Source: Phellopilus nigrolimitatus (taxonomy: Eukaryota; Basidiomycota; Agaricomycetes; Hymenochaetales; Hymenochaetaceae). Taken from it: a stretch of DNA of 64,000 nt. Position 1 is the first letter of the stretch. Every line of letters starts with the position of its first letter. Where the stretch lies: assembly GCA_021029095.1 (NCBI GenBank), contig JAJOHG010000027.1, positions 186,001 to 250,000 on the forward strand, given 5' to 3'. Shown here piece after piece: positions 19,107 through 31,600 of the stretch. The position numbers and the translations under genes were made by a program. The notes below the pieces were generated by a model. It did no database searches, had not been told where the DNA came from, and saw only the letters and a program-made list of their open reading frames with translations.

Positions 19107-19891
19107 ACTGAAGAGGTGCAATGCAAGTTGGAGGTCGTCGAGTCAGGTTTTGTCGTCCGGATTTACCGACATCCCGGACGTAAGTAAAACCTGCAAAATG
19201 AGTCACAAAAAAAAAAAAAGAAGACTGCCGATACCGGCACACTTTCGTCGATTTGCCAAAACTTACTATTAGAGAAATACTATCCAAAACCGGAACTGTT
19301 GTGCCACCGTCCTTCTGACTTATCTGAAATGAGTCTCGTGACCACCTTCTGAGGCCCTCGAGCAGCCCCGAGGGTCGATATTGAACTGTAATCTCGCAAT
19401 CTCGGGATTCCTTTTCTCTTTTTCTTTCAGTCGGCCACCGTTCATCATCTCCGAAATACCCGGGATGAAATAGCATTACAAAAAATATCAAGGTCCGATC
19501 TGTCCAATATCTCTAACCTGAATCTCTTCCATTTTTTTCTTCCGCGCTATCTGTAGCCCTGCAATGTAGCGCACTCTTTGCACACCGCACCGCTGGCACA
19601 AACTATGGCCTTCCCGCGACGCTTCATCCTGCTTGTCTTCCCAAGTATGGTCTAGTTCGAGCCAGCTTCATTCTTTTCGCTTACTCATTCGAAAAGCTTG
19701 CGATCAAATCACGCTCTGATGGTAAACTTAGATACGACAAGTGTCAACAAATACGCTACTCGTGCCCCGCATAAAGCGCATAGCAGGTCATATTCACTAT
19801 ATGATGCGCCCACTTCCGGATTGTTCCTGCCGAAATCCCTATTATGCCTCTTTCTGAGCCCCATGCGGACAACTCTCACTCAACCACCACC
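19107..19891. other. Intergenic: divergent promoter region, aminotransferase / UNC93-like
   Basis: This is about 785 bp between divergent starts. It contains an A-run near 19207 and pyrimidine-rich stretches. No gene is seen. Confidence 0.55.
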
Positions 19892-21994
19892 ATGTCCGAT
19901 GTCGGGAAACGAGATTCGGCGAGCGTGGACTCGGAGGGCAAACAGCTCCCTCGACGAAGAAGGGGCCTCTTAGGCCTCTATTACAATCCGATCACGCAGA
20001 TCGTAATGCTCGGCTTCGTCTGCTTCATGGGTCCCGGATTGTACAACGCCCTCAACGGTCTCGGAGGCGCAGGGCAGCTCGACGCATCCACCAGCGCGAA
20101 CTCTAATGCTGCGCTATACTCGACTTTTGCTTTCTTTGCTTTCTTCGCTGGGTATGGCTTCAATCGCTCGAAATTGTCTAAATTGTTCGTTCATTTACTT
20201 CCTTATCGTGACCCCTGCTAGCTCGATCAACAACAAGTTTGGTCCTCGTCTCACTCTCCTCATTGGTATCTCGGGCTATGCGATCTACATCGGCTCTTTT
20301 CTGTGCGTACCTCCCTCTACTTTCAGCTGTTCTCCGCTGACCTTGGTGAGTAAGTGCATTAAATTTACACAAAGATGCCAAGGGATTCGTTATCGCAGCG
20401 GGAGCTATTGATGGTTTTTGCGCCGGGCTTCTGTGGACCGCCCAAGGCTCGCTTATGCTGGCATATCCCGCAGGTATGTTTTGAATATTCAAAGGCATTC
20501 TCACATGTTCACGATACGGCAGAAAATCAGAAGGGCTTATTCATCGGTATATTCTGGGGCATTTTCAATCTCGGGGGAGTGGTTGGCGCTGCTGTTTCGT
20601 TGGGCCAGAATTTCAAATCAACGGTACGCTTAGTCCTTCCTTTTATTGTCGGTCCTAGGAATATTCACGCGATTCGTCTCAATAGGTTGACTCAGGCAAG
20701 TTCTACTTTTTTGCTTGCCGTGTTGCAGGCGCTCATCCATCGGTTGTTCGGCGTTTTTGCAGTCGCCGATGGGACCTACGTGAGCTTCCCGTCTGTCGAC
20801 GCTTCACTTCACCTATTTATCTTGTGAAAGATCGTATTCCTCATTCTCGCCAGCATTGGCGTCCTCATTCCTATGCTCATGGCAGACCCATCCAAAATGT
20901 TCCGCAGCGATGGCTCAAAAGTAACCACACCTCGCCATCCCTCCTGGAAGACGGAGATCTTCGGCCTCTGGGTCACCCTGCGTAGCGATCCCGCGATCGT
21001 TTTCCTCTTCCCCATGTTCTTTGCGTCGAACTGGTTCTACACCTGGCGTAAGTGACCGATTACCTGAAAATGGATATAGATATTACAACGAAATATTCAC
21101 ATTTACCTCTTCTTTTCTTTTCAGAGTTCAATGACTACAACGGCGCCCTGTTCGACATCCGCGCTCGTTCGCTCAACAATTTGGTATACTGGCTAGCGCA
21201 GATGTTCGGTTCCATTAGTATAGGCTTGCTCCTTGACAGCGGCTGGCTCCAGCGCCGTGTTCGTGCGTTTGCCGGCTGGACAGTTCTCTTCTGCATGGTC
21301 TTCATCGTACATATATGGGCATTCTTCTACCAAAGGTGCATACCTCATTCGCAGACTGCTCTGAAGGGCTGCTAATCGCAAATTTGCTAGGAACTACACA
21401 CGTCAGTCTGTGGACCCCTCCGTGTATACGCCAATAGATATCTACGACAAGGACTATCCCGCGCATATTTGGCTGTATATATTCTGCGCGCTGCTCGATT
21501 CGATGTGGCAGACGACGGCGTACTGGATGATGGGCGCCATGTCGAATGACCCGGCTAAGCTAGCATTCCTGACCGGCTTTTGTGCGTAAACCTGCTGCCC
21601 GTGTTTCCGGGCATGAAATTGATTCCATTACCTCAGACAAGTCGATTCAGTCTGCCGGAGCAGCGGGCGTATGGCGCGCCGATGCAATACACCTTCCGTA
21701 CGTTCTCCGCCTCGCATTCATCTGTGCAATACAAAATTGATAATCTAATGCTACTGGTTTCGCAGATTTATGAACATCTTTCTCTCGACATGGGTGCTCC
21801 TTGTCGCCGGGCTACTCTTTGCCCTCCCTATGCTCTACTTGCGCGTCAAGAACTATACGGATTACGAGGATGAGACAATGCAAGTATCTCATTGCGTTGC
21901 CTTTTCCGTTACTGACGACCAGTATAGAGCACGCATGGATGACGAAGGCAATGTAATACCACTTGAGAAGCTAGGAGATTACGACAGGCCATGA
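19892..21994 (+). CDS. UNC93-like major-facilitator membrane protein
   Basis: Many hydrophobic segments and the fungal UNC93-like signature are present: LGLYYNPITQIVMLG near the N-terminus, NKFGPRLTLLIG, LLWTAQGSLMLAYP, GIFWGIFNLGGVVGA, FPMFFASNWFYTW, FNDYNGALF, SLNNLVYW, WQTTAYWMMGAMSNDPAK and FMNIFLSTWVLLVAGL. The substrate is unknown; a plasma or endomembrane location is inferred. Thirteen exons fit: 19892-20151, 20222-20302, 20327-20349, 20375-20473, 20523-20623, 20686-20695, 20763-20779, 20831-21047, 21125-21335, 21391-21581, 21637-21697, 21766-21883, 21923-21994. Exons 3, 6 and 7 are only 23, 10 and 17 nt. The intron after exon 6 is GC-AG. ATG 19892 is preferred over 19844 because relatives begin close to the conserved block. 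The frame is unbroken. Confidence 0.88.
20686..20695 (+). other. 10-nt microexon of the UNC93-like gene
   Basis: GTTGACTCAG lies between an AG acceptor and a GCAAGT donor. Including it, then the 17-nt exon 20763-20779, gives the continuous conserved stretch TVDSVADGTYIVFLIL. Confidence 0.7.
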
Positions 21995-22974
21995 CTTATA
22001 TTATTGCACGTGTGTACGAATACCTGTGACGAGACGAGTGTAATCCAAGCAAATCATGTTGATATGGGGAAGTAGGATGCACTTGGATATCTGGACAGGC
22101 TTTGGGCTCACCACAGGAAACTGGGCGAGGTGATGGCCATGAAGCAGAGGCGTGTTCTAACTCTGGTTGTAAGGTATGGACTGCGCTTCATGATTCTGCC
22201 GTTAGTATCTTGCTCGCCGCATGCCTACCAGTTTGAGCAGCGGGCTCAGCAGCAGCAATTATCGGGGAATGAAAAGATAAAGTGCAACTTCAAGTCCCCA
22301 CGGCTACTATCACGAAGCAAATAGCGGGTGCCGTTACATAGAAGATAGCCCATGCCGAAGGAAGCTCCGAGCTCTGCTGATCAGAACCTTTTGTCGATCT
22401 GCTACTAAAGTTTAATGACCAAAAAAGGCAGCCGGGGACTGGACGCCACCGCGCTTATCGTCTGGCAAGGACACTCGAATCCTAACTTCCCTGCCTTTTT
22501 GTCAAGGTTTCTCCTACAAAATGATCTACTATGCAAAGCGTTTAAACTTTTAACGAAAAGATGCTACCGGTGTTTGGCACTCTCCATGGATTTGCTGGCA
22601 CTGGTCCAGTACTGGTGCCGGGGCCGCTTTATCCTTATCTTCCATAGTAAATATACTGTATGCATCGGCAACAAAAGTGCCGGCAGGTTCGTGAAAAGTA
22701 GGTCACAACGGGTCGGGTTCCCCTTGCTACAAGGACTCATCATCAACTATAGGGTTGCAATTATTTTATACCAATGAATGCAAGCTATCTATAAATTCCA
22801 AAACACCCTCTCTTGCTTCGGCCTTGAACACATTTTACCTCTGAGGATTCTGGCAGGGGTATTTGTTCTTATGGTTTGAAGTAAGCACGAGAAAAGATAT
22901 TTAGGGCCACCAGTTCTGGGGTCTCGGCTATTTCACAGGCACCGTTCCAAAGGCAATCGGCAGCACGATTGCTG
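21995..22974. other. Intergenic between UNC93-like gene and its decayed copy
   Basis: No coding signal is seen. The region is moderately AT-rich. Any similarity to the 5' exons of the UNC93-like gene is too weak to see by eye. Confidence 0.4.
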
Positions 22975-23640
22975 GCGGCCGGCCATCGTGCCGATTTTCT
23001 TTGCGCCAAATTAATTCTATACTCGGCGTAAGTGGTCGTCAAAACAGTCCATGTACATGAGATAAATCTGGCATCATTTTATTCTTTCTTTCTATTCAGA
23101 ATTTAGTGACTACAACGGCGCCTTGTTCAACATCGCACTCGTTCGCTCAATAATCTCGCATATTGGATAGCGCAGATGTTTTGCTCCGTCGGTATGGGTT
23201 ACTCCTCGATGGCATGTGGCTCGCGCGCTGCGACCGTGCGTTCACAGGCTAAACAACTCTTTTTTGTATGTTCTTCATCATACATATCTGGGCGTTCTCG
23301 TACCAAAAGTGCGTGATTTAACTACATATTTCTTTGAAGACCTGCTGATTGCCAGTCCATGTACATGTACATGTAGAAACTACACGAGAGAATATATGAA
23401 GTCCTCAATGGCGATGGACATCTATGACAGGGGTTATCCGGCTCGGATTTGATTGTATATATATTCTGCAAAGTATTAGACACGATGCGGCAGACGACGG
23501 CGTATTGGGTGATGGCCTCCGTGTCGAACGACCCTGCCAAGCTAGCTTTCTTGACCGGCTATTGTGTGTACCGTTGTTTTTTTCTGAGCCAGATTAAGGA
23601 CGAGATAGGTATCGAAGGCGAAACAATGCAAATACCAAAC
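22975..23640 (+). pseudogene. Decayed partial copy of the UNC93-like gene
   Basis: This aligns by eye to 21008-21890 of the intact gene. It retains the exon ending near 23028 with its GTAAGTG donor, the FNDYNGALF exon (23101 on), the VHIW exon, the NYTRE exon and the block corresponding to TTAYWMMGAMSNDPAKLAFLTGF. Stops and length changes break every frame, and the segment between the last two exons is deleted. It is a tandem fragment of the gene ending at 21994 and cannot encode a transporter. Confidence 0.85.
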
Positions 23641-24850
23641 GACATTTCCTTGTCTATTTAATGCACGAGCGGTTGACCAAAGTCTAGCTCCACCGCTCAA
23701 GCTGGCTGGGCACAAAGAGCTGTAACTTACGACACAATTAAGTGCTGAAAGTAGACGGGACGAGTACTTGGTTTCTACGTGAACCGCACACGGTTGCTAG
23801 ACCCTGTCTTGACTTGGATTTTCTGCATACAATCGTGTACAGCCTATAATACAAATCTACAGCGCCTCTTTTCTTCCAAAGCACATGTATCACCAGTGTA
23901 CAACACCCCCTTTCAGTGGTTCTCTAGGACACAAACCCGACTTTCCAGAACTGTCTCTATTTTTGCTTTCTGCGTAGAGATGCTCATATGAAATAAACAT
24001 GCTACTGGGTTAGACTATACACGTTTTAACTGTCTTATACTTAGGGCGAATCGCGGATCGATTTCGAAACCAACTACTACAGACGCGCCGCGACTTTAGG
24101 CTTTAGTCGCGACGTGTCCTGATCGACGCGTCGATCACTTTTGCGATCTCCAGATTCTCCACTGAAGCAGTTCGATGAGATGCTCGCAAGGCTAGACAAA
24201 TACGATTTATAAAAAATCGAGACCGAGTTGTATTACCGCGATCACGTCTCCAATTTCTCCAAGGTAGGTAAGGCTATACCATTGAAATGCTCTGCTCTCC
24301 TTCTGCCAAAGTCTCGCGCATTAATCCATGCGATGACTCGGACGATGCTACACTGTGAGCGTCCATTGGCGGTTTCCCCACGCGCAGCTCCCGCGTCTCA
24401 ACATGCTCACTATAAAACGCAAAATAAATTCACAGCTCGAGGCATTGATGGACAAAGGTCTCCCGTAGACGTATCTCGAAGCGATCGGGCTGGTGTGCTT
24501 TTAATCTCATGTTGTCCCGCTGGTCATCACGAGCTCACTGCCAGAGCTATCGTGACTATTACTGAGAAGGTAATGTTATCGCTTGAGTGAGGAGACCAGA
24601 TACTCTCGATTTCCACCTTGCAGTCCTATTTGAGCAAACTCAATTCAAAGGAGCATACATCACATGCATATGCACGATTGAACGATATAGCAATTAGGCA
24701 GCAGTTATCAATTTGACACCATGGTATAAATACAAAGACCATAGCTACCACCACAAGAAACAACGGCCATCTCACCAGTTCGTGTGCTCATGCACACAGA
24801 ACGAGCAGGGAGAAGCAAAAGAAAGCGAAAGCGAAAAAATGCATCTGACA
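23641..24850. other. Intergenic: downstream of the pseudogene and of VPS27
   Basis: A 120-codon open frame at 24228-24590 (+) starts at TTG, has no recognisable motif and is probably chance. A GC-rich patch near 24080-24140 contains CGCGAC repeats in both orientations. Nothing else is supported. Confidence 0.45.
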
Positions 24851-27219
24851 CTACAAATCTATCAACAGCGCCTCTTTCCTTTCCGTCTGTTCGAGGTTAG
24901 GCCTAGGTCTAGACTCGTACAGAGGAAATGACTGCGGATTCGATGTCGGCGCGACGGGGAAGTGGGGAAACTGCATCTGCGTCTGTGCTTGCAACTGGGA
25001 TTGGGGCTGAGCAGGAGGCGATTGATAGTACTGGTACTGTGCTTGCGGTTGCGGTTGCGATGGCGTGTGGGTATGCCCCGGTGAATACGGCGTTTGCGCA
25101 GGGCGGCACGTACGAAAGCGTGTTCTGACGTGAGAGCGCAGGCGAGGACTGGGCGGGCTGGGACTGTGATTGAGGAATGGGCGCGGGTGTCGAGATCGGA
25201 AGTGTGTAAGGTGTAGTGAGGGCAGGTTGAGGTGGTGGAGATTGTGAAAGAGGCACCGACGGTGTAGCATACGATACGGGTGGCATGGATGGATTGTATG
25301 GTAACGGAGCATATTGAGACGTGGACTGCATTTGGTGGGGGAGTTGCGCAGGCGCGGGCGGAGGCGACGAGTAGTGCTGAAGTGGGACAGATGCATACAT
25401 ATGGGAAGATGGCTGCGGATCGGCGCTATATGAGGACTGTCGCACGGGTCCGTAGGGTGCATTGACAGGCGGTGGCGATTGAGACGCCTGAGGCAAACCA
25501 TAAGGTGTTGGACCGTATGCCGTCGGCGGACCTCCCTGAGGAGCCCACTGATTGTAAGAGCCATCAGCTGTATTGTATCTCCCCGTAGCAGCTTGTTGCG
25601 GGGCAGCTCGCCAAGCTGGTCTTGATAACTGGTCCGTGAGCAATTTGTCATATAACTTTACAGCTTGCGAAAGTTTGTCATGCATGTCGCCGAGAGCCTC
25701 TGACAGAAATTGTCAGAGAAAACGTCAACAGTTCGTAATGGAGCTGCGCTTACTTTCTTTCCGATCTGCGTCATCTAAAGACAGAGCCAGTTTCGGCCGG
25801 AGTCCATTTGCCTTGTCGTACAGCTCATTCACCGCCGGGTAGCGCGCGATATCACGCCCACCACGCGACTCGACCTCCTGCACTGTCTGGCTAAAGGTCA
25901 AAATCACGTCGCTTTCAACTGGCTGAAGATCATAGTTAGGCTGCGTCGGGACGCTCGCACTCGATGACGTCGGATACGATTGCGATTGCGGATATAAGAA
26001 ATTTTGTGTTTCTGAGCGAGGCGTCTCGACGGGAATGGGTGCGCTTGGGCGCGGCGCACTCGCCTCACGTAGGGACGCTTCTATTGCCGCGCGCAACTCC
26101 GCGTCATCCTCTTCCTCATCTCCGCTCGGACGCGTTGCACGATCAACGAGCGGGGGTTCCGACGTTTGCCATTTTGGCGGCTCGGGCTGCGAGGGTGTGT
26201 ACCCTGGCCGGTAAGTACGTCCATTAGCGCTTGCTGCTCCGACTTCATCGAGGGACAGCTGGATTGCGCGCTGAAGTTCCGCATCAGCGAGGTCACGTCC
26301 AGAACGGTGCCGCGGCGACGAGAAGCTGTGGTGCCTTCTGTCCATACCATGCTCCTTCTTGTTCTTCGTGAGCTTTACGGCGCATCCGTCGCACACACGC
26401 ACATCCTGTTGAATACCGAAGTGCGGGAGCGGAAACGCCTTTGACGAGCACTTCTGGTCGAATACTTGTCCGCAGTTTCGACAATGGTGCTTTCGATTCG
26501 TAAACGAGAACGCGTCCCGGCACCGCAGACATACGTCCGAGTCGATCCACTCGGGGGCCGTCTGCGTATCTACCATCGCTGAGCTCGCGACGACAAGGTC
26601 TTGTGGTGGGAATATGAAGCCTAATGACGCGTTCATTGTACACACCAACAGCGATCAAAATGAGTCACGTACCTTCGCTCTTCAACACCTTATAAACTTG
26701 CTCCACATATGATAAGCTCAGCTTCCCTTCGAAAGCGATAGCCCAGTTCTGAATAAGCCGGAGCATTTTGTTCTTGACGTCGAGATTCAGGACGGGAATC
26801 TTGAGAATCGAAACGAGGTTGTCCATAAACTCGCGCGAGGCAATCTCGACCAAAAAATGGTCACCACCATTCTTTATGCAGGTGTCCGTCAGCTGAGGTA
26901 TACATTCAGTATGATATCCCAAAGCAAAGTCAGAGATATGACGCACGCTTAGTGCGAGGAGCTGGACGTTTGGATTCTTGTGGTTCAACCGTCGTTTAAG
27001 CGCACGCATCGCATCCTTCGGGGGCACAGACTTGGAGCGGATCTGGTCGGATATCTCTAAGTTCAAGGCAATATCTTCTGTTCCTGTCGGCATTAGCTCC
27101 GACGTGGCTTTGTCTGTGCATGCAGAGTGAGCTTACAAGACTCGGTCGACCATAAAGCGTGACGTACCAATCGCCTCGTCGACCTGTGTCGAACCCCATA
27201 ACCAAGAGCTCAGAGACAT
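24851..27219 (-). CDS. VPS27: VPS27/HRS, ESCRT-0 subunit (VHS-FYVE-UIM protein, one frameshift)
   Basis: This protein recruits ubiquitinated cargo at endosomes for multivesicular-body sorting. ATG 27219 begins [10 protein letters not shown]; a first intron follows after codon 17. The VHS domain is next ([20 protein letters not shown] to KVLKSEG). An intron at about 26623-26670 separates it from the FYVE finger ([19 protein letters not shown]), which binds PI3P. Two ubiquitin-interacting motifs follow ([13 protein letters not shown] and [13 protein letters not shown]), then a helical core, then a long Pro/Gln/Ser-rich tail. In the tail a run of three G (25101-25103, plus strand) carries one base too many. 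Correcting it gives a Gln/Pro-rich end that closes with LLIDL at 24851, a classic clathrin box. As written, the frame instead stops near 24909. Confidence 0.92.
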
Positions 27220-28646
27220 TTAACTTGTTGAGCACAATCGCAGACTATCTCTTTGTTGTCGGTCTCCTTATCCTGGTCGTTCGTCGTCGTCGGCGAGCAA
27301 GATGTGTTCCGCCGCCGCCTCTGACGGTACAAGGAACCAGTTAGGAAATTTAGATTATGTGACGTGTGCTTGCGTAATGAACGATCGAGAAAGCGATGGA
27401 CTGTCTGGACACCACTTGTACATTCTGAATGTGCAGGACATGCAACGTGCTCCTACTTACTGATAGTGACAAGGTGAACCCGGATGTTTGGAAAAATGGC
27501 GTTTACTGTACACACAATTTCCGACGATGAAACTTGCACGTTTGTAATTCGCAGCCATAAGCCGAGCATTCTCTTTTATTTGATTTGTAACTATCGGTGG
27601 CAACGGAACGGACTACGATGTGAATGACAGATATGCGTTTCTATAGCTGAGGTGGTCGCATCTTCAAGCTTGCCGATCGCCACATTAGCTTGTCCCCTCT
27701 GAGATGCACAGTGCGTCGTTTCAATTCTTCTACAGGATTCATGCCGGAGGGCCAATGATCATACTCGTTTAGGACACATAAGTAGAAAGCTAACTCTTAT
27801 TTCCAAGCTGATTTCGTGGAAGGACACATGAGTAAGAAAGACAGGATAGATGATTCGGTTCACTCATCTTCCAAAGCCATCTTCAGCTTCAAGTTATTTT
27901 CAGTAAGATCTCAGGGACTGCAGTGAAGATGTCACGAGGAGAAGCAAAGCTCCTTCTTGACGTGTACATATCAGGATTGAACGAGCGTCACTTATCATTT
28001 CCTGAGACAGTGAGTTTGAAATTGATTGGCATCTAGCGCTAGCGCAAAAAAGGTAAATGGAAGAAAGCAACAAGGAGACTCACGAGTACGTTTTCTGTGT
28101 ATATATTTCTCGACCGTAAATTGGAAATAGTTCCTGTACGTTATCCCCGGAGTCAGTATTGCTCGGCCAGATGGACATGGTTGATAAGTTGTTCCCAGCG
28201 GCCCCGAAAATCGCCCGAGGATGGATTCCGTCTTGCAATATAAGCACTGAGTAAGACAAATATTGGTCGTCAAAGGTAAGCTAGGTTTAATTGCAGTATT
28301 TTGGTGCGTTCGGAACTCCTTTAGATTTTTACTGCCTGCTTTGTCATAGTATCTGAGCCAATAGCGCGTCAAGCCACAAGTCTCTGTTCACGTTCGCCTT
28401 TCGTACAAGACCAAGGATCGTAAAAATGGCCATGTCGGTTCGTTGATTTAGGTAGACTGAGTTCCAGGGATAAATCTCAACACTCCATGAAAAAGTATCG
28501 CCGACGAATTGGCACGGAGCCAAAAGCACGCGTCGACGCGTTTATTACATAACATCCTCAAATGGAGTACGCGTGACCACCGAAATCTGGTATGCGCCTC
28601 TCATCTCGACCACCATCTTTCCCGATTTCTCTGAATATTCTACAAA
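27220..28646. other. Intergenic: divergent promoter region, VPS27 / CAND1
   Basis: This is 1.4 kb with no recognisable gene. Minus-strand ORFs at 27995-28529 lack conserved motifs and proper starts. A short imperfect direct repeat (AGGACACAT[A/G]AGTA) occurs near 27772 and 27816. Confidence 0.5.
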
Positions 28647-31600
28647 ATGACGAAGGCGTACTTAATGAACAGTCTCATCGAGAAGGCAAGTGGAGTATTA
28701 TATGTGGAATATTGCCGGATTACTGACGCCGACATCGTTACAGATGCAGTCGCCCGACCAGGATCACAGGTGGCGTGTGCCTCACTCTATGTATAAAGGA
28801 TTTTACTCACTATTCACTGCAGATACATGGGCTTGACAGATCTGATGTCAGAGATTAGGCAGGACTCTGCTAACTTTTATGGCGATGAGCAGATGGAATA
28901 TAAAATTCTGCAGCACGTTCTGAAGCTCGTCGAGGACAGGATTTCCGAGGTTAAGAACCAAGCTGTCAAATGGTGAGTTATGCAATACGTTCTGCTAACT
29001 TGGACACTAACTCTCACCAAGCCTGGGTGTACTCATCAAGATCGTGCGCGAAAGCCAGATGGAGCATATAATCGGAAAGCTCATTGACTTCTCGGGTAGC
29101 AAAGATGAGGAGTTGCGGGATATTGCTGGTCTTGGTGCGTGTCTTTCTGCAGGCATCCTCGTGCTCAACTGAAATTTCAAAAGCTCTCAAAACTATAACC
29201 GCCGAGCTACCTCAAAACAGTAGTCTTGCTCCGAAGGCGTGCTCAAATTTGACTCCAAAGCTGCTAAACCAGATTCAGAACGTAGGTCCGACTCGCGACT
29301 CGCGTCGCATCCTTTCCCCCTTATTGACGCCTATCATAGCCCGCAACACCTCCAGAAACGCTTATCGAGACGCTGTCGATTCTTTCAATTCTCATCACGC
29401 GCTTCCCCGCGCAGCTTTCGAATCCTGACCTTTCGCCGCAGCCCGTGCCCGTTCTCATTCCACTCCTTGGACACTCACGCCCTGCCGTGCGCAAGCGCGC
29501 GATCCTCACGCTCGCGCAGTTTCTGCCTGCTGCACAGCAAGGACTCTTTGATGAGCTCATCAAGACGACTGTGCTCCCTGGGCTGCCCAACGAGGCAGGC
29601 GCGTCGCTCGAGCAGCAGCGCACAACAGTTCAGCTTGTCGCTGCCATCGCCCGTCACTCACCCGGTCGTATCGCAGGTGCCCTCGACGTAATAATTCCTG
29701 GTGTGCTCACAGCAGCTAATCGCGAGGATGACGAACTACGCGAATTTGCCCTCCAGGCGCTCGAGGTATTTGTGCTCCGCTGCCCGGGCGAAGTCTCGCC
29801 GTTCTTGGGTAAGATCGTGCAGACAGGCACGAAACTGATCAAGCACGACCCGAACTACGCAGGCGGTGATGATGAAGAGGACGAGGAGATGGCTGACGCA
29901 GATGCAGACGATGAAGACGAGGACGATGATCTCGACTACTCGGATGACGAAGACACATCGTACAAGATACGCCGGTCGGCCACAAAGCTCCTCGCCGCAC
30001 TGATCGAGACGCGACCCGAGATGCTCACGTCTTTGTACAGGGATGTGTCGCCCGTGCTGATCCAGCGCTTCGGCGATCGCGAAGAAACCGTACGGCTCGA
30101 GGTATGGGCGACGTATGGCGCATTGCTTAGCCAGACGAAGGTCTATGGCGGCATACTGCAAGATCCAAGCTTCGTGGACTCGCCTGGCGTTGGTGGGAAA
30201 CGGAAGCGCACAATTAGTGGGACAGATGGGATGGATGTGGAGGTGCCCGAGTCTCCCGCTGTATTGCTCAAGTCGCAAGTACCATCCCTTGCCAAAGCCT
30301 TGTTCAGTCAGTTGCGTGGTGCGAAGACTCCTCCAGCAATTCTCCAGGCCGGATTCAATCTTCTTCATCAACTCATCGTTGTCTCGCCGGGAAGCCTCTC
30401 CGCACATGTTGACTCGATTGCATTGACCGCACAGGCTGTGCTCAAACAGAGCCCTACGACGTCGAGCACTATCCTGCATACATCGTGTCTCTCCTTCCTC
30501 TCCGTATTTTTCACGACCCACGCGCCACAGTCATTCAGCAACGTGCTACCGGAGCTCACACCCGCACTCTTGAAATCCCTCAGTGAGCGGCACCCGCGCG
30601 TCGTCGCTGACTCGTTCCGCGCGTTCTCTGCCCTCTTGAACGCGCTGCGGCCCGTACAAAGTGCAGAGTGGGTCGAGCGCGTGTACGACAGTGCCGTGCT
30701 GCGTCTGCGTAGTGCAGACACAGATGCAGAGGTACGCTCGTGTGCGGAAGCCTGCATGGGTGATCTGTGGGTGTGCGCGACGGACGTGGTGCGCACAAAG
30801 GATGGCCACGAGTGGGATGCGATGTGCCGCACAACGGGCCGAATGGACGGCGCGGTGAAGGTTGTGACGCGTGTTGCCCGTGATGTCGACGTCGGCGATG
30901 TGTGGATCAATGGTTCGGTTGAGTGGTTGCTTGGTGTGCTGAGGAAGGCGGGCAAGGTCGGCAAAAGCGACGCGTTCACTTACCTGGACGTGCTCCTTCG
31001 CAAGTAAGCATTTGGACCCATTTTCACGTCATGTATTTTCTGACCTCCCGTCTAGATACCAAGGAAGCATTCCTACGGACCTCGTTCCAAGCGTCGTGGA
31101 CCAATTGAAATCTTACATTTCCACCAACGATATTGCCCTCCTCTCGCATGCACTTGTAATTCTTGCCCTCCTCCTGGATCTCGCACCGCAACTCACGTAC
31201 CCAGCCGTCGAGTCAGAGTATCTGAAAGACGTCTATGTCATCGCGCATTCGCCTCTGCTTGCCGGCTCGTCTCTCGACGCCCTCCTCGCATTCTTCGCGT
31301 CGCTCGTCCGAGCTGACACCGAGATCGCCACACACGTCATCCCAAACCTCACGCTCCCTTTGAAGAAGGAAAAGATGGCAGACGCGTCGTACGCCAACGT
31401 TGCGAAGTGTATCGGCACAGTTGTGCGATGCCATCCGTCCCTGGCAGCGGGCACGATTGCGGAGTTCTCGAAGTCCTTGAAGGTAAATCTGGTACTCGAA
31501 AGCTCATAATCGGTTTCTGAATTGCTCATTGATATCGCGGAAGGGCCCCAAAGCGAACAACGCACAAGTCGTGCTCAATTTGCTTGTCCTCGGTGAGGTT

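Noticed and set aside
24228..24590. 120-codon plus-strand ORF
   Set aside because: It begins at TTG, has no motif or clear codon bias, and lies in a repeat-poor non-coding stretch.
27159..27344. 61-codon plus-strand ORF with a hydrophobic stretch
   Set aside because: It overlaps the first exon and promoter of VPS27 on the other strand; length is near chance.
29736..30979. Minus-strand ORFs opposite CAND1
   Set aside because: The plus frame holds conserved HEAT-repeat sequence; these are antisense shadows.
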